Below, in pieces: positions 18,510 through 28,018 of a DNA stretch of 64,000 nt (positions are counted from its first letter, which is position 1; every line of letters starts with the position of its first letter). The translations under genes were made by a program, and so were the position numbers. The notes beneath the pieces were generated by a model. It was not told the DNA's origin. It saw nothing but the letters and a program-made list of their open reading frames with translations, and did not search any database. Source of the DNA: Phycisphaerae bacterium. GTDB taxonomy: Bacteria > Planctomycetota > Phycisphaerae > UBA1845 > Fen-1342. Where the stretch lies: assembly GCA_022072445.1 (NCBI GenBank), contig JAJVHV010000007.1, forward strand, positions 54,312 to 118,311. The letters run 5' to 3'.

Positions 18510-19877
18510 ATGACACGCCGCCTGCTGAATCATAGCGCTTTCATCTCCGCCCTTGGCGTCGTGCTTTCACTCACCAGCGGCGCGCGGGCCGACGAGCCGG
18601 CGACGGGCGCCTGGCCGTCGTTTCGCGGCGGGCAGGCGGCGGGCGTCGCGGCGGGGAAAGTTGCGCCCAGCCGCTGGGACGTGTCGCAATCGCAGAACAT
18701 CCGCTGGAAGAGTGCGATCCCCGGCCTGGGGCTGGCCAGCCCGATCGTCTGGAAAGACCGCATTTTCCTCACCGGCGCCGTCGGAAAAGGCGACAACGCG
18801 CTGAAGGTCGGGTTGTACGGCGACATCGCGTCCGTTGAGGATAACTCGCCGCACGCCTGGCACGTGATTTGCGTAGACGCGGCGAGCGGAAAGATCGTGT
18901 GGGACGAAGTGGCCTGCGAGGGTGTGCCCAAGATCAAGCGGCACACCAAGAGCAGCCACGCCAACAGCACGCCCGCCACCGACGGAAAGCACGTCGTGGC
19001 GTTCTTCGGTTCGGAGGGGCTGTACTGCTACAGCGTCGAGGGCAAACTGCTCTGGAAAGTCGACCTCGGCGTGCTGGATTCGGGCTACTACGCGGTGCCC
19101 GCGGCGCAGTGGGAATTCGGCAGCTCGCCCGTTATTCACGAAGGCCGCGTCTACATCCAGTGCGACGTGCAAAAGGACTCGTTCCTGGCGGCGTTCGATC
19201 TCTCCAGCGGGAAGGAAGTCTGGCGCACGCGGCGCCATGACGTGCCGAGCTGGAGCACGCCGACGGTCTGGACGGCGCACGGCCGCGGCGAGTTGATCGT
19301 GAACGGCTACAAGCACATCGGCGGGTACGACCTGGCGACGGGCAAGGAGCTGTGGAAGATGGGCGGCGGGGGCGACATCCCGGTGCCGACGCCCGTCGTG
19401 GCACATGACCTGATCTTCATCACCAGTGCCCACGGCCCGGTCGCGCCCATCTACGCCATCCGCCTGGGCGGCAGCGGCGACGTTTCGCTCGGCAAGGACC
19501 AGGCCGCCAGCGACGCCATCGCCTGGGCGCTGAAGCGCGACGGCGCCTACATGCAGACGCCGATCGTCCACGGCGACCTGCTCTACAACTGCAAGGACAA
19601 CGGCGTGCTGACCTGCTACGAGGCGAAGTCGGGCGACCGGGTCTACAAAAAGCGGCTCGGTTCGGGCAAGTCCGGTTTCACGGCCTCGGCGGTGGCGGAC
19701 GCGGAGAAGCTCTTCTACACCAGCGAGGATGGAGACGTTTACGTCGTGAAGGCCGGCCGCGAGTTTGAAGTGCTGGCGACGAATCCGATCGGCGAAGTGT
19801 GCATGGCGACGCCGGCGATCGCCGACGGCGTGCTCTACGTCCGTGGGCGCGATCATCTGTTCGCGATCGGGGAGTGA
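18510..19877 (+). CDS. Exported PQQ-binding-like beta-propeller protein
   Basis: A 455-residue protein with a signal peptide (residues 1-28, cut near ARADEP). The mature start WPSFRGGQAAGVA and the recurring blade endings (IVWDEV, LLWKVDL, EVWRTR, ELWKMGG) are those of PQQ-like eight-bladed propellers, a very common secreted family in planctomycetes. Most are not quinoprotein enzymes and their ligand is unknown. GGAGG lies six bases before the ATG. A paralogue with the same opening lies at 45124-46485. It is followed after 43 bp by a BtpA-family gene in the same direction. Confidence 0.88.
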   Translation: MTRRLLNHSAFISALGVVLSLTSGARADEPATGAWPSFRGGQAAGVAAGKVAPSRWDVSQSQNIRWKSAIPGLGLASPIVWKDRIFLTGAVGKGDNALKVGLYGDIASVEDNSPHAWHVICVDAASGKIVWDEVACEGVPKIKRHTKSSHANSTPATDGKHVVAFFGSEGLYCYSVEGKLLWKVDLGVLDSGYYAVPAAQWEFGSSPVIHEGRVYIQCDVQKDSFLAAFDLSSGKEVWRTRRHDVPSWSTPTVWTAHGRGELIVNGYKHIGGYDLATGKELWKMGGGGDIPVPTPVVAHDLIFITSAHGPVAPIYAIRLGGSGDVSLGKDQAASDAIAWALKRDGAYMQTPIVHGDLLYNCKDNGVLTCYEAKSGDRVYKKRLGSGKSGFTASAVADAEKLFYTSEDGDVYVVKAGREFEVLATNPIGEVCMATPAIADGVLYVRGRDHLFAIGE

Positions 19878-19920
19878 CGGGCGGCATCACGCCGCGCCCC
19901 GCGGCTCGCAAGGAGCACTT

Positions 19921-20742
19921 GTGAAACACGCATCGGCGCTGCTGACAGTTTGGCAGAACGTGCCGCACGTCGTGATCGGCATGTGCCATCTTCAGCCCCT
20001 GCCCGGCTCGCCGCGGCATAGCGGCCGAGCAGCCGACGTGCTCGACACCGCCCTGCGCGACGTCGAAGCGCTGACGCGCGGCGGCGTGCACGGGATCATG
20101 ATCGAGAATTTCGGCGACACACCGTTCTATCCCGAGCGCGCCCCGGCCTGCGTCGTGGCGCACATGACGGCGATCGCCGCCCGCATCCGCGCCGCGACCG
20201 ACCTGCCGATCGGCGTGAACGTCCTGCGGAATGACGGGCGCAGCGCGCTGGCGGTGGCGCACGCGGCGGGCGCGCAGTTCATCCGCGTAAACGTGCTGAG
20301 CCACGCGCGCGTCGCCGACCAGGGCGTCATTCAGGCCATCGCGCACGACCTGCTGCGCGAGCGGGCCTGGCTCGCCGCGGGCGACGTGCGAATCATGGCG
20401 GACGTGGACGCGAAGGAGTCGACGCCGCTTGGCGTGCCGCTGCCGATCGAAGACGAGGTCGACGACGCGATTCATCGCGGACTGGCCGACGCCGTCATCA
20501 TCTCGGGCGCCAACACCGGCGCCGCCGCGAGTCTCGAAAAGGTCCGGCGCGCGCGCCCCGCCGCGGGCAACACCCCGCTGTTCATCGGCAGCGGCATCCG
20601 GCCCGAAACGGTGGCTGAGTTTGCCCCGTTTGTCGACGGCTTCATCGTCGGCACCTCGCTGAAGCGCGGCGGCGCGTGCGACGCGCCGGTCGATGTGGAG
20701 CGCGTCCGCGAGCTGATGCGACGCGTCACCGCACTGGCGTGA
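19921..20742 (+). CDS. BtpA/SgcQ-family TIM-barrel protein
   Basis: A 273-residue protein. VIGMCHLQPLPGSP at the start, GVHGIMIENFGDTPF near residue 58, IGVNVLRND near 98, and IISGANTGA and PLFIGSGIRPE near the end are family blocks of BtpA/SgcQ. BtpA was named for photosystem I stability in cyanobacteria, while SgcQ lies in a sugar gene cluster; in heterotrophs the role is unclear, perhaps a sugar- or nucleoside-linked enzyme. The GTG start is set by AAGGAG five bases upstream. It heads a same-strand run ending with phosphofructokinase. Confidence 0.85.
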   Translation: MKHASALLTVWQNVPHVVIGMCHLQPLPGSPRHSGRAADVLDTALRDVEALTRGGVHGIMIENFGDTPFYPERAPACVVAHMTAIAARIRAATDLPIGVNVLRNDGRSALAVAHAAGAQFIRVNVLSHARVADQGVIQAIAHDLLRERAWLAAGDVRIMADVDAKESTPLGVPLPIEDEVDDAIHRGLADAVIISGANTGAAASLEKVRRARPAAGNTPLFIGSGIRPETVAEFAPFVDGFIVGTSLKRGGACDAPVDVERVRELMRRVTALA

Positions 20743-20789
20743 GTCAACGCGGCTGGTCAAGTGGCGCACTGTCTGCTTATCATGCCGCG

Positions 20790-21887
20790 ATGAGCAAGAC
20801 CCCCGCCGCCCCCGCGCCCTATGCCGATCGAATCGAGCGATTGCGCGCCGCCTGCCGCCAGCGGAAGCTGGACGGTTATCTGCTGCTGAACCGCATGGAC
20901 CAGATCTGGCTGACCGGGTTCACCGGCGAAGATGGCGCCGTGCTGGTCAACGAACGGCATGTCGTCCTGCTGACCGACGGACGTTTCGACGAGACCGCTG
21001 ACCGCGAAGCGCCCTTCGCGCGCAAAGTGCTCCGCACCAGCCGCACGCCCGACATCACCGCCCGCGAGATCCGCCGGCTGAAGATCGCGCGGCTGGGCTT
21101 CGATCCGCGGCACATGAACGTGCAGACGTTCGCCGAGCTGCGTAAGGCGCTGAAGGGCTCACGGCTGAACGCCGCCTCGGCGTTGATATCGGACATGCGG
21201 CGGATCAAGGACCCGGGTGAGACCGCGCGGATTCGCCGGGCGATTGAGATCGCCGAGCAGGCATTTCAGAATCTTCTCGAGTGGCTGCGGCCGGGCATGA
21301 CGGAGCGCGAGGTCGCGGCCCGGCTGGTTTACGACATGCAGTCGCGCGGGGCGCAGGAGGCGGCGTTTCAGCCGATCGTCGCGGTCGGCCCGAACGCGTC
21401 GCTGCCGCACTATGAGCCGGGCGAGCGGCGTGTGACGCAGCGCGAAGGTGTGCTGATTGACTGGGGGGCGCGCTGCGACTGGTACGTCAGCGACTTGACC
21501 CGCATGGTCTGGCCCGGTAGCATTCCGCCCGAGTTGGCGAAGGTCTGCAAAACGGTTCTCGAAGCGCTGGAGTTGGCGACCGCCGCGATCAAGCCGGGCG
21601 TTCCGGCTGCGAAGATCGATCAGGCGGCGCGAGCGCATATTACGCAAGCTGGGTTCGGAAAACAGTTTACGCACAGCACCGGACACGGGATCGGCCTGGA
21701 TGTGCATGAGGATCCCGGGCTGCGCAAGCGCAACAAGCTGCCGCTCGAAGCCGGGATGGTGGTGACGGTCGAGCCGGGTATTTATCTGCCGGGCGTCGGG
21801 GGAGTGCGGATCGAGAATGACGTGCTCGTGACGGAAACCGGTCACGAAGTGCTTTCGGCGCTCCCGGCCACCGTGCGAGTCCGCTGA
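20790..21887 (+). CDS. Xaa-Pro aminopeptidase (M24 family)
   Basis: A 365-residue cytosolic metallopeptidase that removes N-terminal residues before proline. An N-terminal creatinase-like domain (residues 1-130) precedes the pita-bread fold. All five metal ligands are visible: Asp in IDWGA, Asp in YVSDLTRM, His in [13 protein letters not shown], Glu in [10 protein letters not shown] and Glu in RIENDVLV. This is the usual length for the PepQ/YqhT-type enzyme. It lies directly before accB-accC, an arrangement also seen in other bacteria where this peptidase gene precedes accB. Its TGA overlaps the next ATG by one base. The ATG at 20790 follows an ordinary intergenic stretch and has no strong ribosome-binding site. 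Confidence 0.93.
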   Translation: MSKTPAAPAPYADRIERLRAACRQRKLDGYLLLNRMDQIWLTGFTGEDGAVLVNERHVVLLTDGRFDETADREAPFARKVLRTSRTPDITAREIRRLKIARLGFDPRHMNVQTFAELRKALKGSRLNAASALISDMRRIKDPGETARIRRAIEIAEQAFQNLLEWLRPGMTEREVAARLVYDMQSRGAQEAAFQPIVAVGPNASLPHYEPGERRVTQREGVLIDWGARCDWYVSDLTRMVWPGSIPPELAKVCKTVLEALELATAAIKPGVPAAKIDQAARAHITQAGFGKQFTHSTGHGIGLDVHEDPGLRKRNKLPLEAGMVVTVEPGIYLPGVGGVRIENDVLVTETGHEVLSALPATVRVR

Positions 21888-22375
21888 TGCCAGATACACG
21901 GTTGCACAGCATGGAAATCGACACCGACAAGATCAAGACGCTGCTGGAGCTGATGGTCCAGCACGACGTCAGCCGCATTGAGATCGCCGAGGGTGAAAGC
22001 CGCATCCTGCTCCGTCGCGGTCACACGCCGTCCGTGATCGCTCCCGCGATCACGCCACAGCCGTTCGCGTTGGCGCCCAATCCGGGACCCGCAGCGGCGC
22101 CCGCAGCCCCGACTGCTTCGAGTCCGGTAGCCGAGGAGACTTTCATTCGTTCGCCGATGGTTGGCACGTTTTACACGGCGCCCGATCCGGAATCGCCGGC
22201 CTTCGTTCAGTCAGGGGAGATCGTGACTCCCGATCGCGTGGTCTGCCTGATCGAGGCGATGAAGGTATTCAACGAGATCAAGGCGGAGGTTTCGGGGCGG
22301 ATCACCCGCGTCCTGGTGAAGAACGCCCAAGCGGTGGAGTACGATCAGCCGCTCTTCGCGATCGTGGCCACCTGA
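21887..22375 (+). CDS. accB: Biotin carboxyl carrier protein of acetyl-CoA carboxylase
   Basis: A 162-residue carrier. The N-terminal segment ([19 protein letters not shown]) is typical of AccB, then a Pro/Ala-rich linker (residues 50-80), then the biotinyl domain with [12 protein letters not shown], whose Lys receives biotin. With AccC it makes the biotin-carboxylase half of acetyl-CoA carboxylase, the first step of fatty-acid synthesis. The start at 21887 is used because it overlaps the previous stop (TGATG). ATG 21911, which would begin MEIDTDK, fits the family length slightly better and cannot be excluded. accA/accD are not in the window. Confidence 0.95.
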   Translation: MPDTRLHSMEIDTDKIKTLLELMVQHDVSRIEIAEGESRILLRRGHTPSVIAPAITPQPFALAPNPGPAAAPAAPTASSPVAEETFIRSPMVGTFYTAPDPESPAFVQSGEIVTPDRVVCLIEAMKVFNEIKAEVSGRITRVLVKNAQAVEYDQPLFAIVAT

Positions 22376-22387
22376 TCCGCTTGACCC

Positions 22388-23758
22388 ATGTTTAATCGCA
22401 TTCTTGTCGCGAATCGGGGCGAGATCGCCCTGCGTGTCATCCGTGCCTGCCGCGAACTGGGCGTCGAGGTGGTCGCGGTCTACAGCCGCGCCGATCGCGA
22501 CGCCGCCTATCTCAACCTCGCCAACGACGCCGTCTGCATCGGCGCCGAAGCCCCGGCCCACTCGTATCTCAATGCCGCCGCGATTCTCTCGGCGGCCGAA
22601 ATCACCAACGTCGAGGCAATTCACCCGGGCTACGGATTCCTGTCGGAGAACCCGACGTTCGCGCAGATGTGCCGCGACTGCCGCATCGAGTTCATCGGCC
22701 CGTCGTCCGACGCGATGCGCAAGCTCGGCAACAAGGTCGAGGCCAAGCTGCTGGCCAAGGCCGCCCGTGTGCCGCTCGTGCCGGGCAGCGACGGCGTCGT
22801 GGCCGACGAGGACGAAGCCGTCGCCGTCGCCGAGCGCATCGGCTATCCCGTGATGATCAAGGCGTCGGCGGGTGGCGGCGGGCGCGGGATGCGCACGGCG
22901 CACAACGAGGTTTCGCTGCGCACGAATTTCCGCAACGCACGCGTCGAGGCCGAGAACGCCTTCAAGGACGGCAGCCTCTACATCGAGAAGCTGGTCGAGC
23001 GGCCGCGGCACGTCGAAGTGCAGCTCCTGGGCGACAGGAAGGGAAATCTGATCCACCTCTTCGAGCGCGACTGTTCGCTCCAGCGGCGGCATCAGAAGCT
23101 GGTCGAGGAGTCGCCTTCGCCGCACATCGACCGGAAAACGCGCGACAGGCTGTGCACGGCGGCGGTGCGGCTGGCGAAGGCGGCGGGTTACTACTCGGCG
23201 GGCACGTGCGAGTTCATCGTCGATCACGAGAACAATTTCTACTTCATGGAGATCAACGCCCGCATTCAGGTCGAGCACCCGGTCACCGAGCTGGTCACGG
23301 GTGTCGACCTGGTGAAGTGGCAGATACGCATCGCGGCGGGTGAGTCGCTCTCGCTCAAGCAGACCGACGTGGCGCACAGCGGGGCGGCGATCGAGTGCCG
23401 CATCAACGCCGAGTCGCCCGACGACGGCTTCCGGCCCTGTCCGGGGCCGGTGCATGATTTCATCATGCCGGGCGGTCCGGGCGTGCGGGTCGACACGCAC
23501 GCGCACGCCGGCTGCACGGTCAGCCCGTATTACGATTCGATGGTGGCCAAGCTGCTGGTGCATCGGCCGACGCGGGCCGACGCACTGGTCGCCATGCGCC
23601 GCGCCCTGGGCGAGTTCGTCATCGGACCGATCCGCACCACCATCCCGCTCCACCAGACCATCTTCGAGCACGCCGATTTCGTCCGCGGCGACGTCGACAC
23701 CGGCTTCATCGAGCGCGAGATCATGCCCGGCTCGCGCGGCGCGTCGTCGGGAGGTTGA
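22388..23758 (+). CDS. accC: Biotin carboxylase, acetyl-CoA carboxylase subunit
   Basis: A 456-residue protein of normal length. It begins [20 protein letters not shown], has the ATP-grasp glycine loop [12 protein letters not shown] near residue 158, and [14 protein letters not shown] near residue 285, which holds metal and bicarbonate ligands. It carboxylates biotin on AccB using ATP. It follows accB by 12 bp and precedes the phosphofructokinase gene by 3 bp, so one transcript is very likely. Confidence 0.96.
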   Translation: MFNRILVANRGEIALRVIRACRELGVEVVAVYSRADRDAAYLNLANDAVCIGAEAPAHSYLNAAAILSAAEITNVEAIHPGYGFLSENPTFAQMCRDCRIEFIGPSSDAMRKLGNKVEAKLLAKAARVPLVPGSDGVVADEDEAVAVAERIGYPVMIKASAGGGGRGMRTAHNEVSLRTNFRNARVEAENAFKDGSLYIEKLVERPRHVEVQLLGDRKGNLIHLFERDCSLQRRHQKLVEESPSPHIDRKTRDRLCTAAVRLAKAAGYYSAGTCEFIVDHENNFYFMEINARIQVEHPVTELVTGVDLVKWQIRIAAGESLSLKQTDVAHSGAAIECRINAESPDDGFRPCPGPVHDFIMPGGPGVRVDTHAHAGCTVSPYYDSMVAKLLVHRPTRADALVAMRRALGEFVIGPIRTTIPLHQTIFEHADFVRGDVDTGFIEREIMPGSRGASSGG

Positions 23759-23761
23759 GCC

Positions 23762-25033
23762 GTGACGCGCATGCGGGGCAACGCCATCGTGGGGCAGGCC
23801 GGCGGGCCGACCGCCGTCATCAACGAGTCGCTGGTCGGCGTGATCGAGGAGTCCTTCCGCCACGACCACATCGACCGGCTCTACGGCGCGCGACACGGGC
23901 TGACCGGCGTTGTGAGCGAAGATTTCATCGACCTGAAGCGGCAGCCCAAAGAGCTGCTCGACACCGTGGCCCGGACGCCTTCGGCGGCGCTGGGCACGTC
24001 GCGCGACAAGCTCACGCCCGAGTTTCGCGAGAAGGTGCTGGAGGTCTTCCAGCGGCACAACATCCGCTATTTCTTCTACGTCGGCGGCAACGACTCGGCC
24101 GCAACCGTGCAGGCCATCCACCAGGCGGCCCGCGACGCGGGCTACGAGCTGAAGGCCATCCACATCCCCAAGACGATCGACAACGACCTGTTGGGCAACG
24201 ACCACTGCCCCGGCTTCGGCAGCGCGGCGCGCTTTGTGGCGATGGCGTTCATCGGCGACAACCTGGACAACCGCGCTCTGCCGGGCATCAAGATCAACGT
24301 GCTGATGGGCCGCGACGCCGGTTTTCTGACCGCCGCCAGCGTCCTGGCCCGGCGCCGCGAGGACGACGGCCCGCACCTGATCTACGTGCCGGAGCGCGTC
24401 TTCGACCTGGACCGCTTCGCCGCCGACGTGATCGGCGTGACGAAGCGCTTCGGTCGCGCGGTGATCGCGATCAGCGAAGGCATCCGCGATCCGTACGGCA
24501 AGCACTGGACGACGCGCATCGCGCAGAATCTCGAGCAGGACAGCTTCGGCCACGTGCAGCTCTCCGGCAGCGGAGCGCTGGCCGACTTCCTGGCCGGTTT
24601 CATCCGCAGCAACCTGCCCGGCGGCCCGTGGCGCATTCGAGCCGACACTTTCGGATACCTGCAGCGCTGCTACCCCGAGAGCATCTCCGAGACCGACGCG
24701 CGCGAAGCGCGGCTGGTCGGACAGATGGCGGTGATCTACTCGATTCAGGATTTCACGGCGGGAAGCGTGGCGCTGGAGCGGTTGCCGGGCGTGACGTATG
24801 CGTCGGGCGTCGAGCTGATTCCGCTCGACGTGGTCGCGCCGCCCACGCCGCCCTTCACGCGCTCGTTGCCCGACAAGTTCGTCAACGAAGCGGGGAACAA
24901 CATCACCGACGCCTACCTGCCCTACGCCGGCCCGCTGATCGGTCCGCTGCCGCCGCTGGGCTGGTTCGAGCAGATCACGTCGGCGCCGGTGGAGGACAGC
25001 GCGTCGATCGCGACCGGTCCGGGGTTTTCCTGA
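23762..25033 (+). CDS. 6-phosphofructokinase, pyrophosphate-dependent type
   Basis: A 423-residue PFK-family enzyme that phosphorylates fructose-6-phosphate (reversibly if PPi-dependent). GQAGGPTAVINES at the N-terminus and FYVGGNDSAATVQAI near residue 107 form the phosphate-donor site. PKTIDNDL near residue 140 has Lys where ATP enzymes carry Gly, which is the accepted mark of PPi use. The Asp in GGNDS agrees. FGSAARF and the fructose-phosphate site residues (NVLMGRDAGFL) follow. The GTG at 23762 has GGAGG upstream; ATG 23771 is possible. Location behind accBC suggests coordinated glycolysis and lipid synthesis. A large hairpin starts 8 bp after the stop. Confidence 0.92.
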   Translation: MTRMRGNAIVGQAGGPTAVINESLVGVIEESFRHDHIDRLYGARHGLTGVVSEDFIDLKRQPKELLDTVARTPSAALGTSRDKLTPEFREKVLEVFQRHNIRYFFYVGGNDSAATVQAIHQAARDAGYELKAIHIPKTIDNDLLGNDHCPGFGSAARFVAMAFIGDNLDNRALPGIKINVLMGRDAGFLTAASVLARRREDDGPHLIYVPERVFDLDRFAADVIGVTKRFGRAVIAISEGIRDPYGKHWTTRIAQNLEQDSFGHVQLSGSGALADFLAGFIRSNLPGGPWRIRADTFGYLQRCYPESISETDAREARLVGQMAVIYSIQDFTAGSVALERLPGVTYASGVELIPLDVVAPPTPPFTRSLPDKFVNEAGNNITDAYLPYAGPLIGPLPPLGWFEQITSAPVEDSASIATGPGFS

Positions 25034-25040
25034 TATTTCG

Positions 25041-25096
25041 GTAGCGTCGGCCCTCCGTGGCCACGCGCGCACGTGGGCACGGAGGCCCTACGCTAC
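25041..25096 (+). terminator. Large imperfect hairpin after the phosphofructokinase gene
   Basis: Two 25-base arms (25041-25065 and 25072-25096), complementary at 22 of 25 positions, with a 6-base loop. It begins 8 bp after the stop. There is no T-run after it, so it may act as a Rho-type or processing terminator, or simply be a dispersed repeat of palindromic type. Confidence 0.6.
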
Positions 25097-25133
25097 GGCC
25101 GCCCGTACGTCCTTCGCGACCACGCGGGATAGC

Positions 25134-25235
25134 GAATATCGAATGTCGAATGACGAATGACGAATTCAGCCGTCCCAGTGACCGACTTCGCCGTTGCAGT
25201 TCAATCCGCTATTCTTGACTCGCTATTCGACATTC
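25134..25235. repeat. GAATNTC/GAATGAC heptamer array facing an inverted partner
   Basis: Five 7-base units (GAATATC, GAATGTC, GAATGAC twice, GAATTCA) at 25134-25168. On the opposite strand at 25206-25235 lies a related tract reading GAATGTCGAATAGCGAGT in reverse. The arms could pair around a 37-base centre. No gene is present between 25034 and 25329 apart from this, the hairpin and a promoter candidate. Confidence 0.75.
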
Positions 25236-25269
25236 TCCGTGCCGGCGATGCTCCGCCGTGGGGCCAATG

Positions 25270-25278
25270 TGGTACAAT
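25270..25278 (+). promoter_or_regulatory. Extended -10 promoter candidate TGGTACAAT
   Basis: TG-G-TACAAT is an extended -10 element, 51 bases before the ATG of the dockerin protein. No clear -35 is visible. Confidence 0.4.
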
Positions 25279-25329
25279 GGCCGCTGTCAACGCAAAACGC
25301 ATCTCGTCTCGCTGACGCGGGAACAACGC

Positions 25330-26487
25330 ATGCACCGCCTCCCAGTCGCCGCACATCGCGTTGCCGCCACCAACCTGATTGCCATGCTGGCCGCGCTGCC
25401 CGCCGCCGCGCAGCGCGGCGCGCCGCGCCCCCTGGGAAACCCGATCCACGTCGCGCCCACCGCCCTCGCACGCGTCGCGCCCGACGGCCAGCTCACCAGC
25501 CCGTGGCACGTCCTCGGCGAGGGCGGAACGGCGCGGACCGTCTGCAACGCGCTTCTGTGCTTCGACGCCTTCGAGCCTGACGGAAACGTCCCCGGCTTTC
25601 CCAATGAGTGCTACCCGGGTTTTGACTGCGGCATGGGCAGCCACCGCTGGTGGTTCGGCACCGCCTACACGCTCGGCACCTTCGCCGCCAACGACATGCA
25701 GTCCGGCTGCGTGGATTGCTGGGGCGCCGTCGCGCAACGCCTCGAATTCGCCTGGCACTGGGGACCCTGTCCGGACCACGGCGGCGTAAGCCGCTGCCTC
25801 GTCGGCGTCTGGACTACCGAGAACTGGGCCGATTGCCAGGCTCCGGCCTACGCCGGCAGCACCTACAGCGGCGTGCTCTACGACTTCGGAACGCTAGAGT
25901 GCAACGCGAATGGATACTACTTCGCCGACATCTACGACCTCTGCGACCTCGGCCTCTACCACCCGCTCCCGCTCGACGGCGCCGGCGGCTATCTGATCGT
26001 GCTTTCCCAGGGCACCAGCAACGGCTACATCGTCCTCGCCGAAGGCGGTCAAACCATGCTCTGGGGGCCGAAACGCGTCGACACCCAGGGCCCCAAACAG
26101 TACCAAGACGACAACCCGCGCGACGCCATGCACAACTTCCTCGACGCCGCCCTCGGCGGCGAGTGCTACGACTACGCCTTCGGCGTCTGCCCCGACCCCC
26201 TCGGCGCCTGCGCCGCCTTCTACAGTGACGTAGGTCGATCGATGTGCAGTCCGGTTTGCGCGCGTGAGGAGTGCTGTCCGTGCGACACGAATTGCGATGG
26301 GAGCGTCAACGGCTTCGACATCGAAGCGTTTCTCTCGATGCTGACTTGCGGCGGATGTCCGTGCTCACACTTCGCCGGTGACATGAACGGCGATGGCAGC
26401 CTGAACGGATTCGACGTCGACCCGTTCTTGAATCGGCTGCTAGGCCATGGCGACATGTCGTTCTGTGCCTACGCCCTCTGTCCATAG
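25330..26487 (+). CDS. Secreted dockerin-bearing protein of unknown function
   Basis: A 385-residue exported protein. Signal peptide residues 1-30 (NLIAMLAALPAAAQ). The middle (30-310) is rich in Cys, Trp, Tyr and Gly, with many probable disulfides, e.g. NECYPGFDCGMGSHRWWFG; no family recognised. The C-terminus is a dockerin pair, CDTNCDGSVNGFDIEAF and FAGDMNGDGSLNGFDVDPF, separated by a cysteine-rich CGGCPC spacer. This is the GC-type dockerin form typical of planctomycetes, also present at 14145 and 35560. The ATG at 25330 starts the signal peptide; ATG 25267 and GTG 25258 are in frame but overlap the promoter candidate. Confidence 0.8.
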   Translation: MHRLPVAAHRVAATNLIAMLAALPAAAQRGAPRPLGNPIHVAPTALARVAPDGQLTSPWHVLGEGGTARTVCNALLCFDAFEPDGNVPGFPNECYPGFDCGMGSHRWWFGTAYTLGTFAANDMQSGCVDCWGAVAQRLEFAWHWGPCPDHGGVSRCLVGVWTTENWADCQAPAYAGSTYSGVLYDFGTLECNANGYYFADIYDLCDLGLYHPLPLDGAGGYLIVLSQGTSNGYIVLAEGGQTMLWGPKRVDTQGPKQYQDDNPRDAMHNFLDAALGGECYDYAFGVCPDPLGACAAFYSDVGRSMCSPVCAREECCPCDTNCDGSVNGFDIEAFLSMLTCGGCPCSHFAGDMNGDGSLNGFDVDPFLNRLLGHGDMSFCAYALCP

Positions 26488-26749
26488 CCTAGCGCGATCG
26501 ACAGACGCGCCGCGCGCATGCTCTCCCGGCCTCCGCGCGGGCCAAGGGCATCCCGCGCGATCACCCCCTCGCGCTCACTTTGAACCTGCAACTTGAAACC
26601 CGCGCGCGCGGGTGCCCTGCCGACGGCCGTTCGCCTCGGCAGGTCCTTCGAGCCCCCAGCGTCACCGCACTTGAAACGCCCAGCGGCCGGCGTGGAGGCG
26701 CCGACCGCTGACGTCGAACAATCTGCTTTCTCTTGCCGAACGCCAAAAA

Positions 26750-27751
26750 CTACTGATAAACCGGCCGCGGCGCGGTCGCCGGCGCCGGCGTCGTCGCACG
26801 GCCCGCCGGAACCTGCTGCCAGTATTTCACCATGTCGCTCAACGTGTCGTCCAGGCTGCGCGACGGCTTCCAGCCCACGTCCGCCGCGATCAGACCGTTG
26901 TCGCCCACCAGGTGCGTCAACTGCTGCTCATGGTCGCTCGACGGCAGCTCCGTCAGCGTAATCGACTTCCCGCTGCCGCGGATCATGCCCTCGATCAGCT
27001 CGCGACAGCTCCGCCCGCGGCCCGAACACACGTTGTACGCCACGTTCGGCTTGCCGCTCTCGATCAGCTTCACGTACGCCTCGACCACCTCGCTCACCGG
27101 CAGCACGTCGCGCACGCACGACAGATCGGGCAGCTTCAGCTCGTTTCCGTCACGCGACGCGTCCCACTGCGCGATCCGCTGCGCCGCCGAACCGAAGAAG
27201 AAATGCTCCGGCTGACCCGCGCCTGCGCTCAGGAACGGTCGCACGATCATCACGTCGAGGTGGTAGTTGCGGAAAAACGTCGTCGCGATCGACTCCGCCG
27301 CCGCCTTGAGCGCCCCAAACGTCGTCACCGGCTCGATCGCCGCCGTCTCTTTCAGCGGCGTCCCGCCCGCCCCGCTGCGGCCATAGACGTCCGCGGCGCT
27401 CGCCAGCAGCAGCCGCGCCCGCGGCACGACGCGCCGTGCGGCGTCGAGCACCGACGCCCAGCCGGTGACAATCGACTGGTACGCCTCCATCGGCTCGTTC
27501 ATCGCCGTGTAGGGCCGCGAGCTGCCGGCCAGGTGCACGATAATCTGCGGCTTGACGCTCGCGACGGCCCGCGCCACGTTGATCGCGTCGCTGACGTCGC
27601 ACACGACCGCCTTGATCGAGCGCCGCTCCAACGCCAGCTTCCGCCCGCGATTGCGAACGCCCGCCACCACGTCGTAGCCCCGCTGCCGCAGAGCCTCGAT
27701 CAGATGAGAACCCGTAAAACCTTCCGCGCCGGTCACCAGTACTGTTTGCAC
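26750..27751 (-). CDS. NAD(P)-dependent SDR epimerase/dehydratase with Tyr-to-Phe change
   Basis: A 333-residue extended-SDR protein, most like GDP-6-deoxy-mannose reductases or nucleotide-sugar epimerases. The Rossmann motif TGAEGFTGSHL is at residues 7-17, the CDVSD loop near 51-55, the Ser region LLLASAADVYG at 114-124 and the catalytic helix PVTTFGALKAAAE at 141-153. The YxxxK pair reads F145-G-A-L-K149: the catalytic Tyr is Phe (codon TTT) while Lys is kept. The rest is full length and well formed, so it is not an obvious pseudogene. It may have altered chemistry, act as a binding protein, or be a dead paralogue. A Pro/Ala tail ends the protein. It is on the same strand as the glycerate kinase gene, 268 bp downstream of it. 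Confidence 0.85.
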   Translation of the reverse strand: MQTVLVTGAEGFTGSHLIEALRQRGYDVVAGVRNRGRKLALERRSIKAVVCDVSDAINVARAVASVKPQIIVHLAGSSRPYTAMNEPMEAYQSIVTGWASVLDAARRVVPRARLLLASAADVYGRSGAGGTPLKETAAIEPVTTFGALKAAAESIATTFFRNYHLDVMIVRPFLSAGAGQPEHFFFGSAAQRIAQWDASRDGNELKLPDLSCVRDVLPVSEVVEAYVKLIESGKPNVAYNVCSGRGRSCRELIEGMIRGSGKSITLTELPSSDHEQQLTHLVGDNGLIAADVGWKPSRSLDDTLSDMVKYWQQVPAGRATTPAPATAPRPVYQ

Positions 27752-28018
27752 TGCGAACCTCCCGCTCGATGAATCAGAATCGACGCTTCCAGCGGAAACC
27801 CCCGCCGCGTCGAATCCGGCGACGTGATTGGTATCGGAATCCCGAGGCGCCGAGTTGCGTTAGCGACACACCGACCGCATGGAATTTCAGACCCACACCG
27901 CCGATAAATGCCGCGCCCCCTCCCGGACCGCTCCGGCCTAACGAAGGCCCGTGGGAGAGCAGTTGGCCCCGGCCGCACTCCGCGCAGTACGCACGCAGCC
28001 GCCCCCGGCTGTGCGGCG

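Noticed and set aside
22211..25072. A 953-codon frame antisense to accB-accC-phosphofructokinase
   Set aside because: The sense genes are unmistakable; the antisense product is low in complexity with no family.
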